From positions 34,266-98,265 of the forward strand of contig CAJXQJ010000013.1 in assembly GCA_913058245.1 (NCBI GenBank): DNA of 64,000 bases. Direction: 5' to 3'. Of this stretch, positions 34,686 through 45,600 are shown piece after piece. The stretch is from an uncultured Colwellia sp. (lineage in GTDB: Bacteria > Pseudomonadota > Gammaproteobacteria > Enterobacterales > Alteromonadaceae). The notes under the pieces are model-generated. The model was not told the origin of the DNA, made no database searches, and saw nothing but the letters and a program-made list of their open reading frames with translations. Positions within the stretch are counted from its first letter, which is position 1. Every line of letters starts with the position of its first letter. The position numbers and the translations under genes were made by a program.

Positions 34686-35744
34686 TTATTCACTACTAAA
34701 GAGTTTTTTTCTGACCATAGCACGATAAGCCTTGGGGGTTAAATTTAGCATCTGTTTAAATAAACGCGTGAAATTTGTTTGCTCTTGGTATCCTACCTGA
34801 AAAGCCACTTCTTGAATGGACAAATTACTGGCGGCTAACAGTTCTTTTGCCGTTTCTATTTTCAATTTTTGCCAATACTGATTAGCATTTACCCCAGTTG
34901 CTAATTTAAACCTGCGAGTAAATGAGCGCTGACTAATACCAAATTGCTGTGCTATTTCATTTAACGTCAACGGCGAGTTTAAATTGGTTTGTAACCAAAA
35001 CTGCACTTGGCTGATCAATTCATCAGGATGGCGATCGCCAGCACCTTCTAAATAGCGTTGCTCTTCATAAGGCTTTCTTATTTCGTGGGAGAAGTTTCTT
35101 TCTACTTGTTGTGCGGCATTTTGGCCATAAACTTGATAAATAATATGGACCACAATATCGGCTAATGCGTTTAAACTAGCCGCGCAGTATGTTCGCTCTG
35201 ATTGCGTAATAAAAAAGTCTGGCTTTAATGCCACCTTTGGATAATCACGCTTAAATTGTTCCACATAGTGCCAATGGGTGGTCGCAGGGTGGTTATCTAA
35301 AATTCCAGTTTCCGCCATTAAACAAACACCAGTGCCGCCACCTATTAAAGTACTGCCTTGTTGCCAGATGCTCTTTAGCCAATTAAGCATTTTGGGCTGG
35401 CGTGCAATGGTTGGCCTAGGATTACGCCAAAGGCTGGGAATAAAGGCAAAGTCAGGCTGTTGAGCGCTTTCAACATCGGTATCAGGAAGCAGTTTTATTA
35501 ATGCCCGCGTTGAAATTGGCTTAATAGATTCAGCAACCATTTGTATTGATAGCCTTGGCGCTAGCTTATTTTCTTGTAAAGCAACAGCTTCACCAGCCCG
35601 CAGCATTTCGACCGGTAAGCTGACACTGGTCGCCAACATATGATCATAAAGCAGTAAGGCGATATTAACGGTATTTTCTTTATTTCGTTTTAATTTTGCT
35701 TTCATTGTTCTATTTTTGGCTGTTTTGATGTGTTTTATGGCCAT
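34686..35744 (-). CDS. AraC-type regulator with GATase1-like domain
   Basis: The protein has 352 residues. The N-terminal DJ-1/PfpI-like domain (NIALLLYDHMLATSVSLPVEML, then GGGTGVCLMAETGIL with a Cys at the nucleophile-elbow position) is followed by two AraC helix-turn-helix motifs (LTLNEIAQQFGISQRSFTRRF and IQEVAFQVGYQEQTNFTRLFKQ). Relatives (GlxA/FtrA/CdhR) control amine or carnitine catabolism. No obvious catabolic target is adjacent: it is divergent from fabY. A later ATG at 35705 is possible; neither start has a clear ribosome site. Confidence 0.85.
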   Translation of the reverse strand: MAIKHIKTAKNRTMKAKLKRNKENTVNIALLLYDHMLATSVSLPVEMLRAGEAVALQENKLAPRLSIQMVAESIKPISTRALIKLLPDTDVESAQQPDFAFIPSLWRNPRPTIARQPKMLNWLKSIWQQGSTLIGGGTGVCLMAETGILDNHPATTHWHYVEQFKRDYPKVALKPDFFITQSERTYCAASLNALADIVVHIIYQVYGQNAAQQVERNFSHEIRKPYEEQRYLEGAGDRHPDELISQVQFWLQTNLNSPLTLNEIAQQFGISQRSFTRRFKLATGVNANQYWQKLKIETAKELLAASNLSIQEVAFQVGYQEQTNFTRLFKQMLNLTPKAYRAMVRKKLFSSE

Positions 35745-35822
35745 TATTGATTATTAATTATTTTTACTAACTTTTAAACTATTAAAACTAAATATTAGGT
35801 TTGAATTTAAAAGAGATTTTTC

Positions 35823-37718
35823 ATGACTGCATTACCGATTATCGTTGGCATGGGTGGCGTAAATGCCGCAGGTAGAACTTCCTTTCATCAAGGCTTTCGT
35901 CGTATTGTTATCGACAAATTAAATGCAGAAGCGCGCCAAGAAACCTTTGTTGGCTTGGCAACATTGATGAATTTATTAACCAGCCAAGACGGAAAGCTTG
36001 TTGATTCAGACGGCAATGTTGTTGAAAAAAGTGCTGTTGAACAACGCTTCGGTAAGGAAATTTTAGCCGGTACGCTTATTCGTAAAATTGAAAATGAGCA
36101 CTTCGATCCTGACGCAACACCTTGGCAACAAAAGTTAACCATGGACGTTGGTGAACAAGGCATTAGCTTTGAAACACGAGCGCGTGACTTACCAAATCCA
36201 TTACCTCGTAGTTGGCAAGTTACAGAGCTAGCTGATAAACGTGTACGAGTAGATATTGCTGGTGAAGTTGAAGTTAAGCATGATTCAACACGTGATAATC
36301 CAATAAAAGCAGCAGGGCAATTTCCAACGGGTTTTAAGCCCGCCAGCTTGTACAATAGTCGCTATCAACCTCGTGGTTTACAGGCAACCATTTTTGGCGC
36401 TGCTGATGCTATTCATTCAACAGGTTACAGCTGGAATGAAATTGCAGACAAAGTTAGTCCAGATGAAATAGGTACTTATTCAGCATCAGTATTTGGCCAA
36501 ACCCAAGCAGAAGGTGTTGGTGGTATGATGCAAAATCGCCTAAAGGGCGAGCGTGTATCAACTAAAAACTTAGCCTTAGGGCTGAACACTATGCCAACCG
36601 ACTTTGTTAATGCCTATGTTACTGGTAACGTTGGTACAACTTTTACTTCAACCGGCGCTTGTGCGACATTTTTATATAACTTAAAAGCAGCTGTTCAGGA
36701 TATTCAAGCAGGACGTGTGCGACTTGCTATCGTTGGTAGTAACGATTGTGCTATTACGCCAGAAGTGGTTGAAGGTTTTGGCAACATGAGCGCGCTGGCA
36801 AATGAAGAAGGCTTGAAAAAGCTTGATGGCAATGGTGTTGCGGATCACCGTAAAACTAGTCGTCCATTTGGTGATAACTGTGGTTTTACTATTGGTGAAG
36901 CTGCGCAATTTATTATTTTAATGGATGACGCTTTAGCGCTTGAACTTGGCGCGAATGTACTAGGCTCAGTTGCGGATGTTTATACAAATGCGGATGGTAT
37001 TAAAAAATCAATTACTGCTCCTGGCCCTGGTAATTACATTACGATGGCGAAATCTGTTGCATTAGCGACAGCTATTGTTGGTGAAGAATCAGTACAGCAA
37101 CGTAGTTTTATACTCGCTCATGGCTCAAGTACCCCGCAAAATCGCGTTACTGAATCCTTGATTTATGATCGTGTTGCCGAAAGCTTTGATATTAATAATT
37201 GGCCGGTAGCTGCACCAAAAGCTTTTGTTGGCCATACCATAGGTCCAGCAAGTGGTGACCAAGTTGCCATGGCATTGGGAATTTTTGCTCATAATATTAT
37301 GCCGGGTATTACCACAATCGATAAAGTTGCAGATGATGTTTATAGTGAGCGCTTGAATATTGCTATAGAACATTGGGATTGTCATAGTATGGATGTAGCA
37401 TTTATAAACTCGAAAGGTTTTGGTGGTAATAATGCGACCGCAACCTTGTTCTCGCCAGATGTTACATTAGCTATGATAGAAAAGCGCCATGGTAGTGACA
37501 ATATGATGACTTATCGAGATAAAACGGCAAAAGTCGAACAAGCAAGAGCGGCATATCAAGAACAAGCAAACAATGGTGACTTCCAACTTATTTATCGTTT
37601 TGGTGATGGTACATTGACAGATGACGATGTCACTTTATCAAATCAGGATATCAGTGTTACAGGCTTTGCTAATAAAATCTCTTTACCTAAAGTAAACCCG
37701 TTTGCTGACATGACCTAA
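35823..37718 (+). CDS. fabY: Beta-ketoacyl-ACP synthase FabY
   Basis: The enzyme has 631 residues and is expected to start fatty-acid synthesis by condensing acetyl-CoA with malonyl-ACP, as FabY does in Pseudomonas, instead of FabH. The thiolase-fold active site is C280 in STGACATFLYNL, with the histidines in LAHGSSTPQNRVTES and FVGHTIGPASG. The length and the N-terminal IIVGMGGVNAAGRTSFHQGF are typical of FabY. It is transcribed alone and ends in a clear terminator. Its presence may mean FabH is missing or secondary in this organism. Confidence 0.92.
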   Translation: MTALPIIVGMGGVNAAGRTSFHQGFRRIVIDKLNAEARQETFVGLATLMNLLTSQDGKLVDSDGNVVEKSAVEQRFGKEILAGTLIRKIENEHFDPDATPWQQKLTMDVGEQGISFETRARDLPNPLPRSWQVTELADKRVRVDIAGEVEVKHDSTRDNPIKAAGQFPTGFKPASLYNSRYQPRGLQATIFGAADAIHSTGYSWNEIADKVSPDEIGTYSASVFGQTQAEGVGGMMQNRLKGERVSTKNLALGLNTMPTDFVNAYVTGNVGTTFTSTGACATFLYNLKAAVQDIQAGRVRLAIVGSNDCAITPEVVEGFGNMSALANEEGLKKLDGNGVADHRKTSRPFGDNCGFTIGEAAQFIILMDDALALELGANVLGSVADVYTNADGIKKSITAPGPGNYITMAKSVALATAIVGEESVQQRSFILAHGSSTPQNRVTESLIYDRVAESFDINNWPVAAPKAFVGHTIGPASGDQVAMALGIFAHNIMPGITTIDKVADDVYSERLNIAIEHWDCHSMDVAFINSKGFGGNNATATLFSPDVTLAMIEKRHGSDNMMTYRDKTAKVEQARAAYQEQANNGDFQLIYRFGDGTLTDDDVTLSNQDISVTGFANKISLPKVNPFADMT

Positions 37719-37742
37719 TTAAGATTATTGAGCGTAATAAAC

Positions 37743-37774
37743 AAGCCCTGCAATTTTATTGACAGGGCTTTTGT
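37743..37774 (+). terminator. Rho-independent terminator of fabY
   Basis: aagccctg (37743-37750) pairs with cagggctt (37763-37770) across a 12-base loop; TTT-G-T-TTT follows. It starts 25 bases after the fabY stop. Confidence 0.88.
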
Positions 37775-37996
37775 GTTTATAGCACTATAGTTAAATCTAA
37801 ATGCCGTTTAATCGAAAATAGTTTTTAATTTGCATTTTTGAAATTGTGAGCTGTACAAGCTGTTCTATTAACATGTGAATAACAATAATATGAATAGTTT
37901 GAGAAAAGGATTTTATGCTGTAGGTAACAAAAATACCTCAAAGCAAAGTGGTTTAAATTTTAGCAATTAAGTGACAAATGAAGTGGTGCCGATTGA

Positions 37997-40195
37997 ATGA
38001 CTACCTCTCCGATAAAGATATCGTTAAAACTTGAAGAAGAAATCAGCGAAGTAAACAATAATGAGCTGAAAAGTGAACAGGGCCGATCGGTAATATTAGC
38101 CATTGTTTTGGGAATATTTGGTGCTTTACTTAACAGTATTCCAATTGATTTGGCATATAATATTTCCTTAGTACTTGGTAATTTAGCCTTTATTATTGCT
38201 GCAGCCTACCTACGTCCGGCACTTACTTTATTAACTGCATTATTATGTGTTGCACCTTTATTGATTGTTTGGGGGCACCCATTTGGTTTCGTTACCTTTG
38301 GATTAGAAGCTTTATTTGTTTCGTATTTTCGAACACGTGGTTGGTATTTACCCTCCGCAGACTTTCTTTATTGGCTTGTTATAGGCATGCCGTTAACGGC
38401 ATTCTTTATATGGTTCAACAATACTGATGCACAAGAATACTTACTTTTCTCATTATTTAAGCAAAGTATTAATGCCGTTTTTTATACTACGATTGCGGTT
38501 ATTTTTATTTTTATATTTGGTGAAAAGCTAACAGCTTGGGTTAGCTCTCAGCAACCAAAATTAGAGAAAAACTTAAAGCAGTATCTACATTATATTTTAT
38601 GGGTTATGTCGGCATTTTTTGTTGTTGGAATTTGTTTGTTTTTAAGTCGTGGCTTAAATGATATCCATCATCAACAGTTTGAAGATAAGCTTGATATTAG
38701 TAGCCAATATCTTACTCGTATTGTTGAAAATTATATTGATGAACATACTAGAGCTATCGCACAGGCAGCCAATAAACTATCGGCTATTGATAGTAACGAG
38801 TATGCCAGTGCTCTGACAAAAGTTCATCAGCTTTACCCTGGCTACTTAACTATGCTTGTTGCGAATAAGCAGGCTAATATTGTTGCCTCATCACCTAGTT
38901 CGCTAATGGATAACTTGCCTGAAAAAAACTATAGCGTTGCTGACCGAGCTTATTTTTCTCAAGCATTTCATAATGAAAGTTTATATATTTCACCTGTTTT
39001 TCTTGGCCGTGGTTTTGGCGTTGACCCTATTGTCGCTATTAGCGCACCTATTTATCACAATAATAGTAAAACTCCGGCAGGCATTGTTGAAGGTTCACTA
39101 AACTTGAACATGTTTGAACAAGCGAAACAAGTTACTGAACATAGCAGCAAGGTTGCCATTGTTTTAACTGATGAAAATGGAAGTATCATATACTCGGATA
39201 AAAGTTTAGCGTTAACCACCTTATCTAAATTCAACTTTGTAATAGATAAAGCAAAGCTAAAACATGAGTTGATGGTTATCGGTGATGCTGACGCCAAAAA
39301 ATATTTATATCGCCAAACTCAACTAAATAACGGTTGGAAAATATTTGTTGTAGTTGAACATCTTGAATTACTAAATTTAATTGAACGACAATATATGGTT
39401 ATTTTTATGTCGTTATTTATCATTTTTATTTTTGTGGTGCTATTAGCTAGTCAGTTTGCCTATATTTTAAATAAACCACTGGCGTTTGTCTTAACTGAAC
39501 TTGCTCGCAGCAACAATAAAGAAGGGTATAAGCCCATCCCATTTGAAGCCCCTACAGAGTTTTTCACCCTTTATAGCGAGCTGCAAAAATCACAAGAGCG
39601 TTTATTAAAACACCAATATATTTTGGAAGAGAAAGTTGAAAAGCGCACTCGAGATCTTAATCAAGCGAACGAATCTCTTAAAGAGTTAGCGAATAAAGAC
39701 AGTTTAACAGGCTTATATAACCGTCGTTATTTAGAACAAAAATTTAGCGAATTACAAGCAATATTGTCACGTAATAAGGGTGCAATGGTCGTTGCTATGC
39801 TTGATTTAGACCACTTTAAGCGGCTAAATGATGAATATGGCCATCTAATTGGTGATAATTGCCTTGAATATGTAGGGCAGCTAATGCAAAGTAAGTTTGA
39901 TCGCCGCAGTGATATTGTTGCCCGCTTTGGTGGCGAAGAGTTTATTGTTGTAGCACAACATGACGAAAATCATGGTGTAATTCAAAAGCTGGAAGAGCTG
40001 AGAGAGGAAATTTCTAGACATTGCTTTCCTTATGATGGTGAGCATTACCTCGGTATAACCATTTCAATTGGGGTGGTAACAGCACAAGCCAATTATGCTG
40101 AAAAAATTGAACAATGGATAGGTCTTGCTGATGAGCAACTTTATTGGGTGAAAGAAAATGGCCGTAACAAAATGTCGGTCACGCATTTAGATTAA
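37997..40195 (+). CDS. Membrane diguanylate cyclase with periplasmic Cache-type sensor
   Basis: The protein has 732 residues and should make cyclic di-GMP. It starts with a multi-helix MASE-like membrane part (about 30-185), followed by a helix at about 200-220, a periplasmic dCache-like sensor (about 225-460), a helix at about 463-488, a coiled coil, and a GGDEF domain. The active site reads GGEEF, and RRSD five residues before it is an intact inhibitory I-site. It is likely active and feedback-inhibited. The neighbouring convergent gene encodes a periplasmic solute-binding protein. Confidence 0.9.
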   Translation: MTTSPIKISLKLEEEISEVNNNELKSEQGRSVILAIVLGIFGALLNSIPIDLAYNISLVLGNLAFIIAAAYLRPALTLLTALLCVAPLLIVWGHPFGFVTFGLEALFVSYFRTRGWYLPSADFLYWLVIGMPLTAFFIWFNNTDAQEYLLFSLFKQSINAVFYTTIAVIFIFIFGEKLTAWVSSQQPKLEKNLKQYLHYILWVMSAFFVVGICLFLSRGLNDIHHQQFEDKLDISSQYLTRIVENYIDEHTRAIAQAANKLSAIDSNEYASALTKVHQLYPGYLTMLVANKQANIVASSPSSLMDNLPEKNYSVADRAYFSQAFHNESLYISPVFLGRGFGVDPIVAISAPIYHNNSKTPAGIVEGSLNLNMFEQAKQVTEHSSKVAIVLTDENGSIIYSDKSLALTTLSKFNFVIDKAKLKHELMVIGDADAKKYLYRQTQLNNGWKIFVVVEHLELLNLIERQYMVIFMSLFIIFIFVVLLASQFAYILNKPLAFVLTELARSNNKEGYKPIPFEAPTEFFTLYSELQKSQERLLKHQYILEEKVEKRTRDLNQANESLKELANKDSLTGLYNRRYLEQKFSELQAILSRNKGAMVVAMLDLDHFKRLNDEYGHLIGDNCLEYVGQLMQSKFDRRSDIVARFGGEEFIVVAQHDENHGVIQKLEELREEISRHCFPYDGEHYLGITISIGVVTAQANYAEKIEQWIGLADEQLYWVKENGRNKMSVTHLD

Positions 40196-41013
40196 GGAGA
40201 ATGGTGTGCCTTATCGCTTAACCATTTTTTTCGAAGATTATCGATAACACCTTTTTCTTCAAGTTGCTGGTATTGTGAAGTTAAGCGTTGAATCCAAATA
40301 GGGTCACTACCTAAGCTTAGGGCAATACATAAATTGTTATTTAGACCATTGGCATTGTGTACTTTCGTAAGTGCTTGGTAGTTATAACCGAGTTTTTTTG
40401 CACGGTGCTTAACGGTGAGTTCTGTAGCAACAATTAAATCTACTCTCGCGCTAAACAGCATTTGCATATTTTGATCTTCTTGTACTAAGCGTGTGATATT
40501 TTCAAATTGATTATCGATAGTATATTGTTCAGCATTAGAATGACGTGAAACAGCTATCTTATGCTGTTTTAACTGCGTAATACTATATTCTTTATTATCG
40601 TAATTTTTTTTAAGCCCCCAAAATGAAAACTGTTCGTCGGTAATGCATCCCACCCAATGAAACATTAAATTTCTGTGTGGTGTGCGTGCGATAGAAAATA
40701 TTAGAACATTTGCTTCCTTTTTGGCTATTTCATAAGCTCTTGCCCATGGCATAATTCGAATATCAGGCGTTATAGTTAATGCCTGAAACATCTTCTCAAT
40801 TACTTCTACGGATAAACCGCTAAGATCGCCAGAAGGTTGTTGAATTTGAAATGGTACTAAGTTTTCAGTGACAATTTTTAGTTTAGGTAAGTTGTGGGCT
40901 TGCACACTCAGAGGTGTTAAAAAAGTCGTTAACAATAAAATAACTGACGGCACAATACATGCCCTAATTGACAATGTTATTGTGTAAACAATTATCATAT
41001 GGTGAGTAGCCAT
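40192..41013 (-). CDS. Periplasmic solute-binding protein, family 3-like
   Basis: The 273-residue precursor has a long signal peptide (about 1-38, ending SVQA), then a two-lobed binding fold (LKIVTENLVPFQIQQPSGDLSGLSVEVIEKMF, then MPWARAYEIAKKEANVLIFSIARTPHR). No permease or ATPase genes are near, so it may be a free sensor or orphan binding protein rather than part of an ABC importer. Its stop overlaps that of the convergent cyclase gene in the palindrome TTAA at 40192-40195. Another ATG at 40998 would shorten the signal. Confidence 0.82.
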   Translation of the reverse strand: MATHHMIIVYTITLSIRACIVPSVILLLTTFLTPLSVQAHNLPKLKIVTENLVPFQIQQPSGDLSGLSVEVIEKMFQALTITPDIRIMPWARAYEIAKKEANVLIFSIARTPHRNLMFHWVGCITDEQFSFWGLKKNYDNKEYSITQLKQHKIAVSRHSNAEQYTIDNQFENITRLVQEDQNMQMLFSARVDLIVATELTVKHRAKKLGYNYQALTKVHNANGLNNNLCIALSLGSDPIWIQRLTSQYQQLEEKGVIDNLRKKWLSDKAHHSP

Positions 41014-41102
41014 CTTTAAGTCAATTATGTGGCCAATATCATAGTTTTATCCTAGACGATAGAGAGGTTTTTGTCGAAAATACATGGTAATAAACCAATA
41101 AA

Positions 41103-41124
41103 AAAAGCGGTACTAACCGCTTTT
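41103..41124 (-). terminator. Terminator of gltBD
   Basis: aaaagcgg (41103-41110) pairs with ccgctttt (41117-41124) with loop tactaa. On the minus strand the T-run TTTTTT follows. It lies 34 bases after the gltD stop; a plus-strand reading is also possible. Confidence 0.82.
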
Positions 41125-41157
41125 AGTCTATAGATGAATACATTGTCTTAGCTAAAT

Positions 41158-42630
<1,473 letters not shown>

Positions 42631-42633
42631 CTA

Positions 42634-45600
42634 TTACTGTGCTTGAACACGAAGTTCAGCTGATGATCGACTGTGATGACCTAACAATGTTTTCACATCA
42701 GTTGCTTTTGGTTTCACTAATTTAAATAATGGCGCGTAAGATGAGAAATTAGCTAAAATTTCTTGTGCTCTTAAGCTGCTGGTTTCTTCAAAGTGCTGGC
42801 TAATAATGCCGCGTAAATGTTCTTGATGAATGGTGAGTTCGCCAATAGGTAACATTTCAATTGATTCATTATTTAAACGAATATCAAGATCATTGTTTTC
42901 ATCTAATACATATGCGAAACCGCCTGTCATACCGGCACCAAAGTTAACGCCAACTTGCCCTAAGATAGTGACTATGCCACCAGTCATATATTCACAAGCA
43001 TGATCGCCAGTTCCTTCAATAACCGCGTGACAACCTGAGTTACGAACCGCAAAACGCTCGCCTGCTTTACCACAGCCATATAGCTTACCGCCAGTGGCAC
43101 CATACAAGCAGGTATTACCCATAATCATAGCTTCATGACTTAAGTATTCCACACCTTTTGGTGGCTTGATGGTTAGCTTACCACCAGCCATGCCTTTACC
43201 TACATAGTCATTGGCATCACCAGTTAAGCTCATTTCTAAGCCGCCAGCATTCCAAACACCAAAACTTTGTCCAGCGGTACCGCTAAAATAAACTTTAATA
43301 GGGTTTGCTGCCATACCTTGATCGCCATGCTGACGAGCAATTTCTCCCGACAATGCCGCGCCAACAGAGCGGTCGGTATTTTGTATGGTTAATCGATACT
43401 CGCCACCTTGGCTATGAGCAATTGCTTCTGATGCCATTGTGACAAGTTTTTGGTTTAACTCACCTTTGTCAAAAGGTTGGTTATCCTGAGTTTGATGAAG
43501 CGCGGTATCTTCTCCCGCGACAACGGGCGCGATAATAGGAGACAGATCTAATTTTTGCTGCTTAGCACTAATACCCGATAATGGCTCAAGTAAATCGGTA
43601 CGACCGATAATAGCGGTTAAGTTTTCGACGCCTAGCTTTGCTAAAATTTCACGAACATCTTGGGCAATAAACTTAAAGTAGTTCATTACTTGATCAGGTA
43701 AACCTTTAAAGAATTGCTCACGTAACACGTCATCTTGGGTTGCAACACCTGTTGCACAATTATTTAAATGACAAATACGTAGGAATTTACAGCCTAGCGT
43801 TACCATAGGTGCAGTACCAAAACCAAAACTTTCAGCGCCTAATATCGCTGCTTTTACAATATCGATACCGGTTTTCAAACCGCCATCAACTTGTAAACGC
43901 ACTTTATGACGTAAGCCATTTGTTACCAGCGATTGGTGTGCTTCAGCTAAACCAAGTTCCCATGGGCAGCCAGCGTATTTAACCGATGTTAATGGGCTTG
44001 CTCCAGTACCACCGTCGTAGCCAGAAATGGTAATAAAATCGGCATAAGCTTTGGCTACACCTGAAGCAATAGTACCAACGCCAGGGCCAGAGACTAATTT
44101 AACCGAAACAATGGCTTTTGGATTTACTTGTTTTAAATCGAAAATAAGCTGAGCCAAATCTTCAATTGAATAAATATCATGGTGTGGCGGTGGTGATATT
44201 AAAGTGACCCCAGGCACAGAAAAGCGCAACTTAGCAATTAATGGTGTGACTTTATCGCCCGGTAGTTGTCCACCTTCACCAGGTTTTGCACCCTGTGCTA
44301 CTTTTATTTGTAAGACATCAGCATTGACTAAATAGTGAGGTGTTACACCAAAACGACCTGAAGCAATTTGCTTAATGCGTGAATTTTTCACTGTGCCAAA
44401 GCGACGTTCGTCTTCCCCGCCTTCTCCTGAATTTGAAAAGCCACCTAGGCGGTTCATAGCGATCGCCAAAGCCTCATGAGCTTCAGGACTTAAAGCTCCA
44501 ATTGACATTGCAGCACTGTCAAAGCGTTTAAATAACGCACTTTCAGATTCTACACTCGCAATATCAATTGCTTGTTGGTCGTCTTTTAATGCCAGTAAAT
44601 CACGCAATGCCGCAGCTGGACGATTATTAACTTGCTCAGCAAATATTTGGTAATCTTGGTAGTTGCCGCTGCGTACGGCGGTTTGTAATGTGCTGATAAC
44701 GTCTGGGTTGTACGCGTGATATTCGCCACCATGAACATATTTTAATAAGCCGCCATGGCTAATTTTTTGATGTGGTAAAAAGGCTTTACGCGCAAGGTTA
44801 ATATTGTCTTGTTCGATATCAGAAAAATCAGCACCTTGAATACGGCTTGGTAAATCAGGGAAGCAAAGTTGCATAATATTACTGTTTAAACCGATCACTT
44901 CGAAAAGCCCGGCACAGCGGTAACTTGCTATGGTAGAAATCCCCATTTTAGACAGTATTTTTAACAGCCCTTTATTGATGCCTTCACGGTAATTCACCAC
45001 TGCTTGGCGTGGAGTTAAATCAATTTGGTTTTGTTCAACGAGTTGCTCAATAGTTTCATAAGCTAAAAATGGGTAAATGGCTGTTGCACCAAGCCCTAGC
45101 AAAACGGCAAACTGATGAGAGTCTCGAACCGAAGCGGTTTCAACAATAATATTTGAGTCACAGCGTAACTGTTGTTCAACTAAGCGTTTTTGTACCGCAC
45201 CAACGGCCATTGCTGCGGGAATAGGCAGCATACCTGGATGTATTTGACGATCTGACAATACTAAGATAACGGTATTTTTTTCACGTACTAACTCTTCTGC
45301 TTCATCACATAAGCGTAATATAGCTGCTTCTAAGCCTTCTTCTTGGTCATAGTTCAACGTTAACGTATCGGAGCGATAATGTTCAGGGTCAAGCTCTCGT
45401 AACTGTTTTAGTCCGGTGTACATTAATACCGGCGTGGCAAATAATATGCGGTCGGCATGACCAGTGGTTTCATTGAAAACATTATGCTCTCGGCCAATAC
45501 AAGTTCCTAAAGACATCACATAGCGTTCACGTAATGGATCGATTGGCGGATTAGTGACTTGGGCAAATTGTTGACGAAAGTAATCGAATAAGGAACGTGG

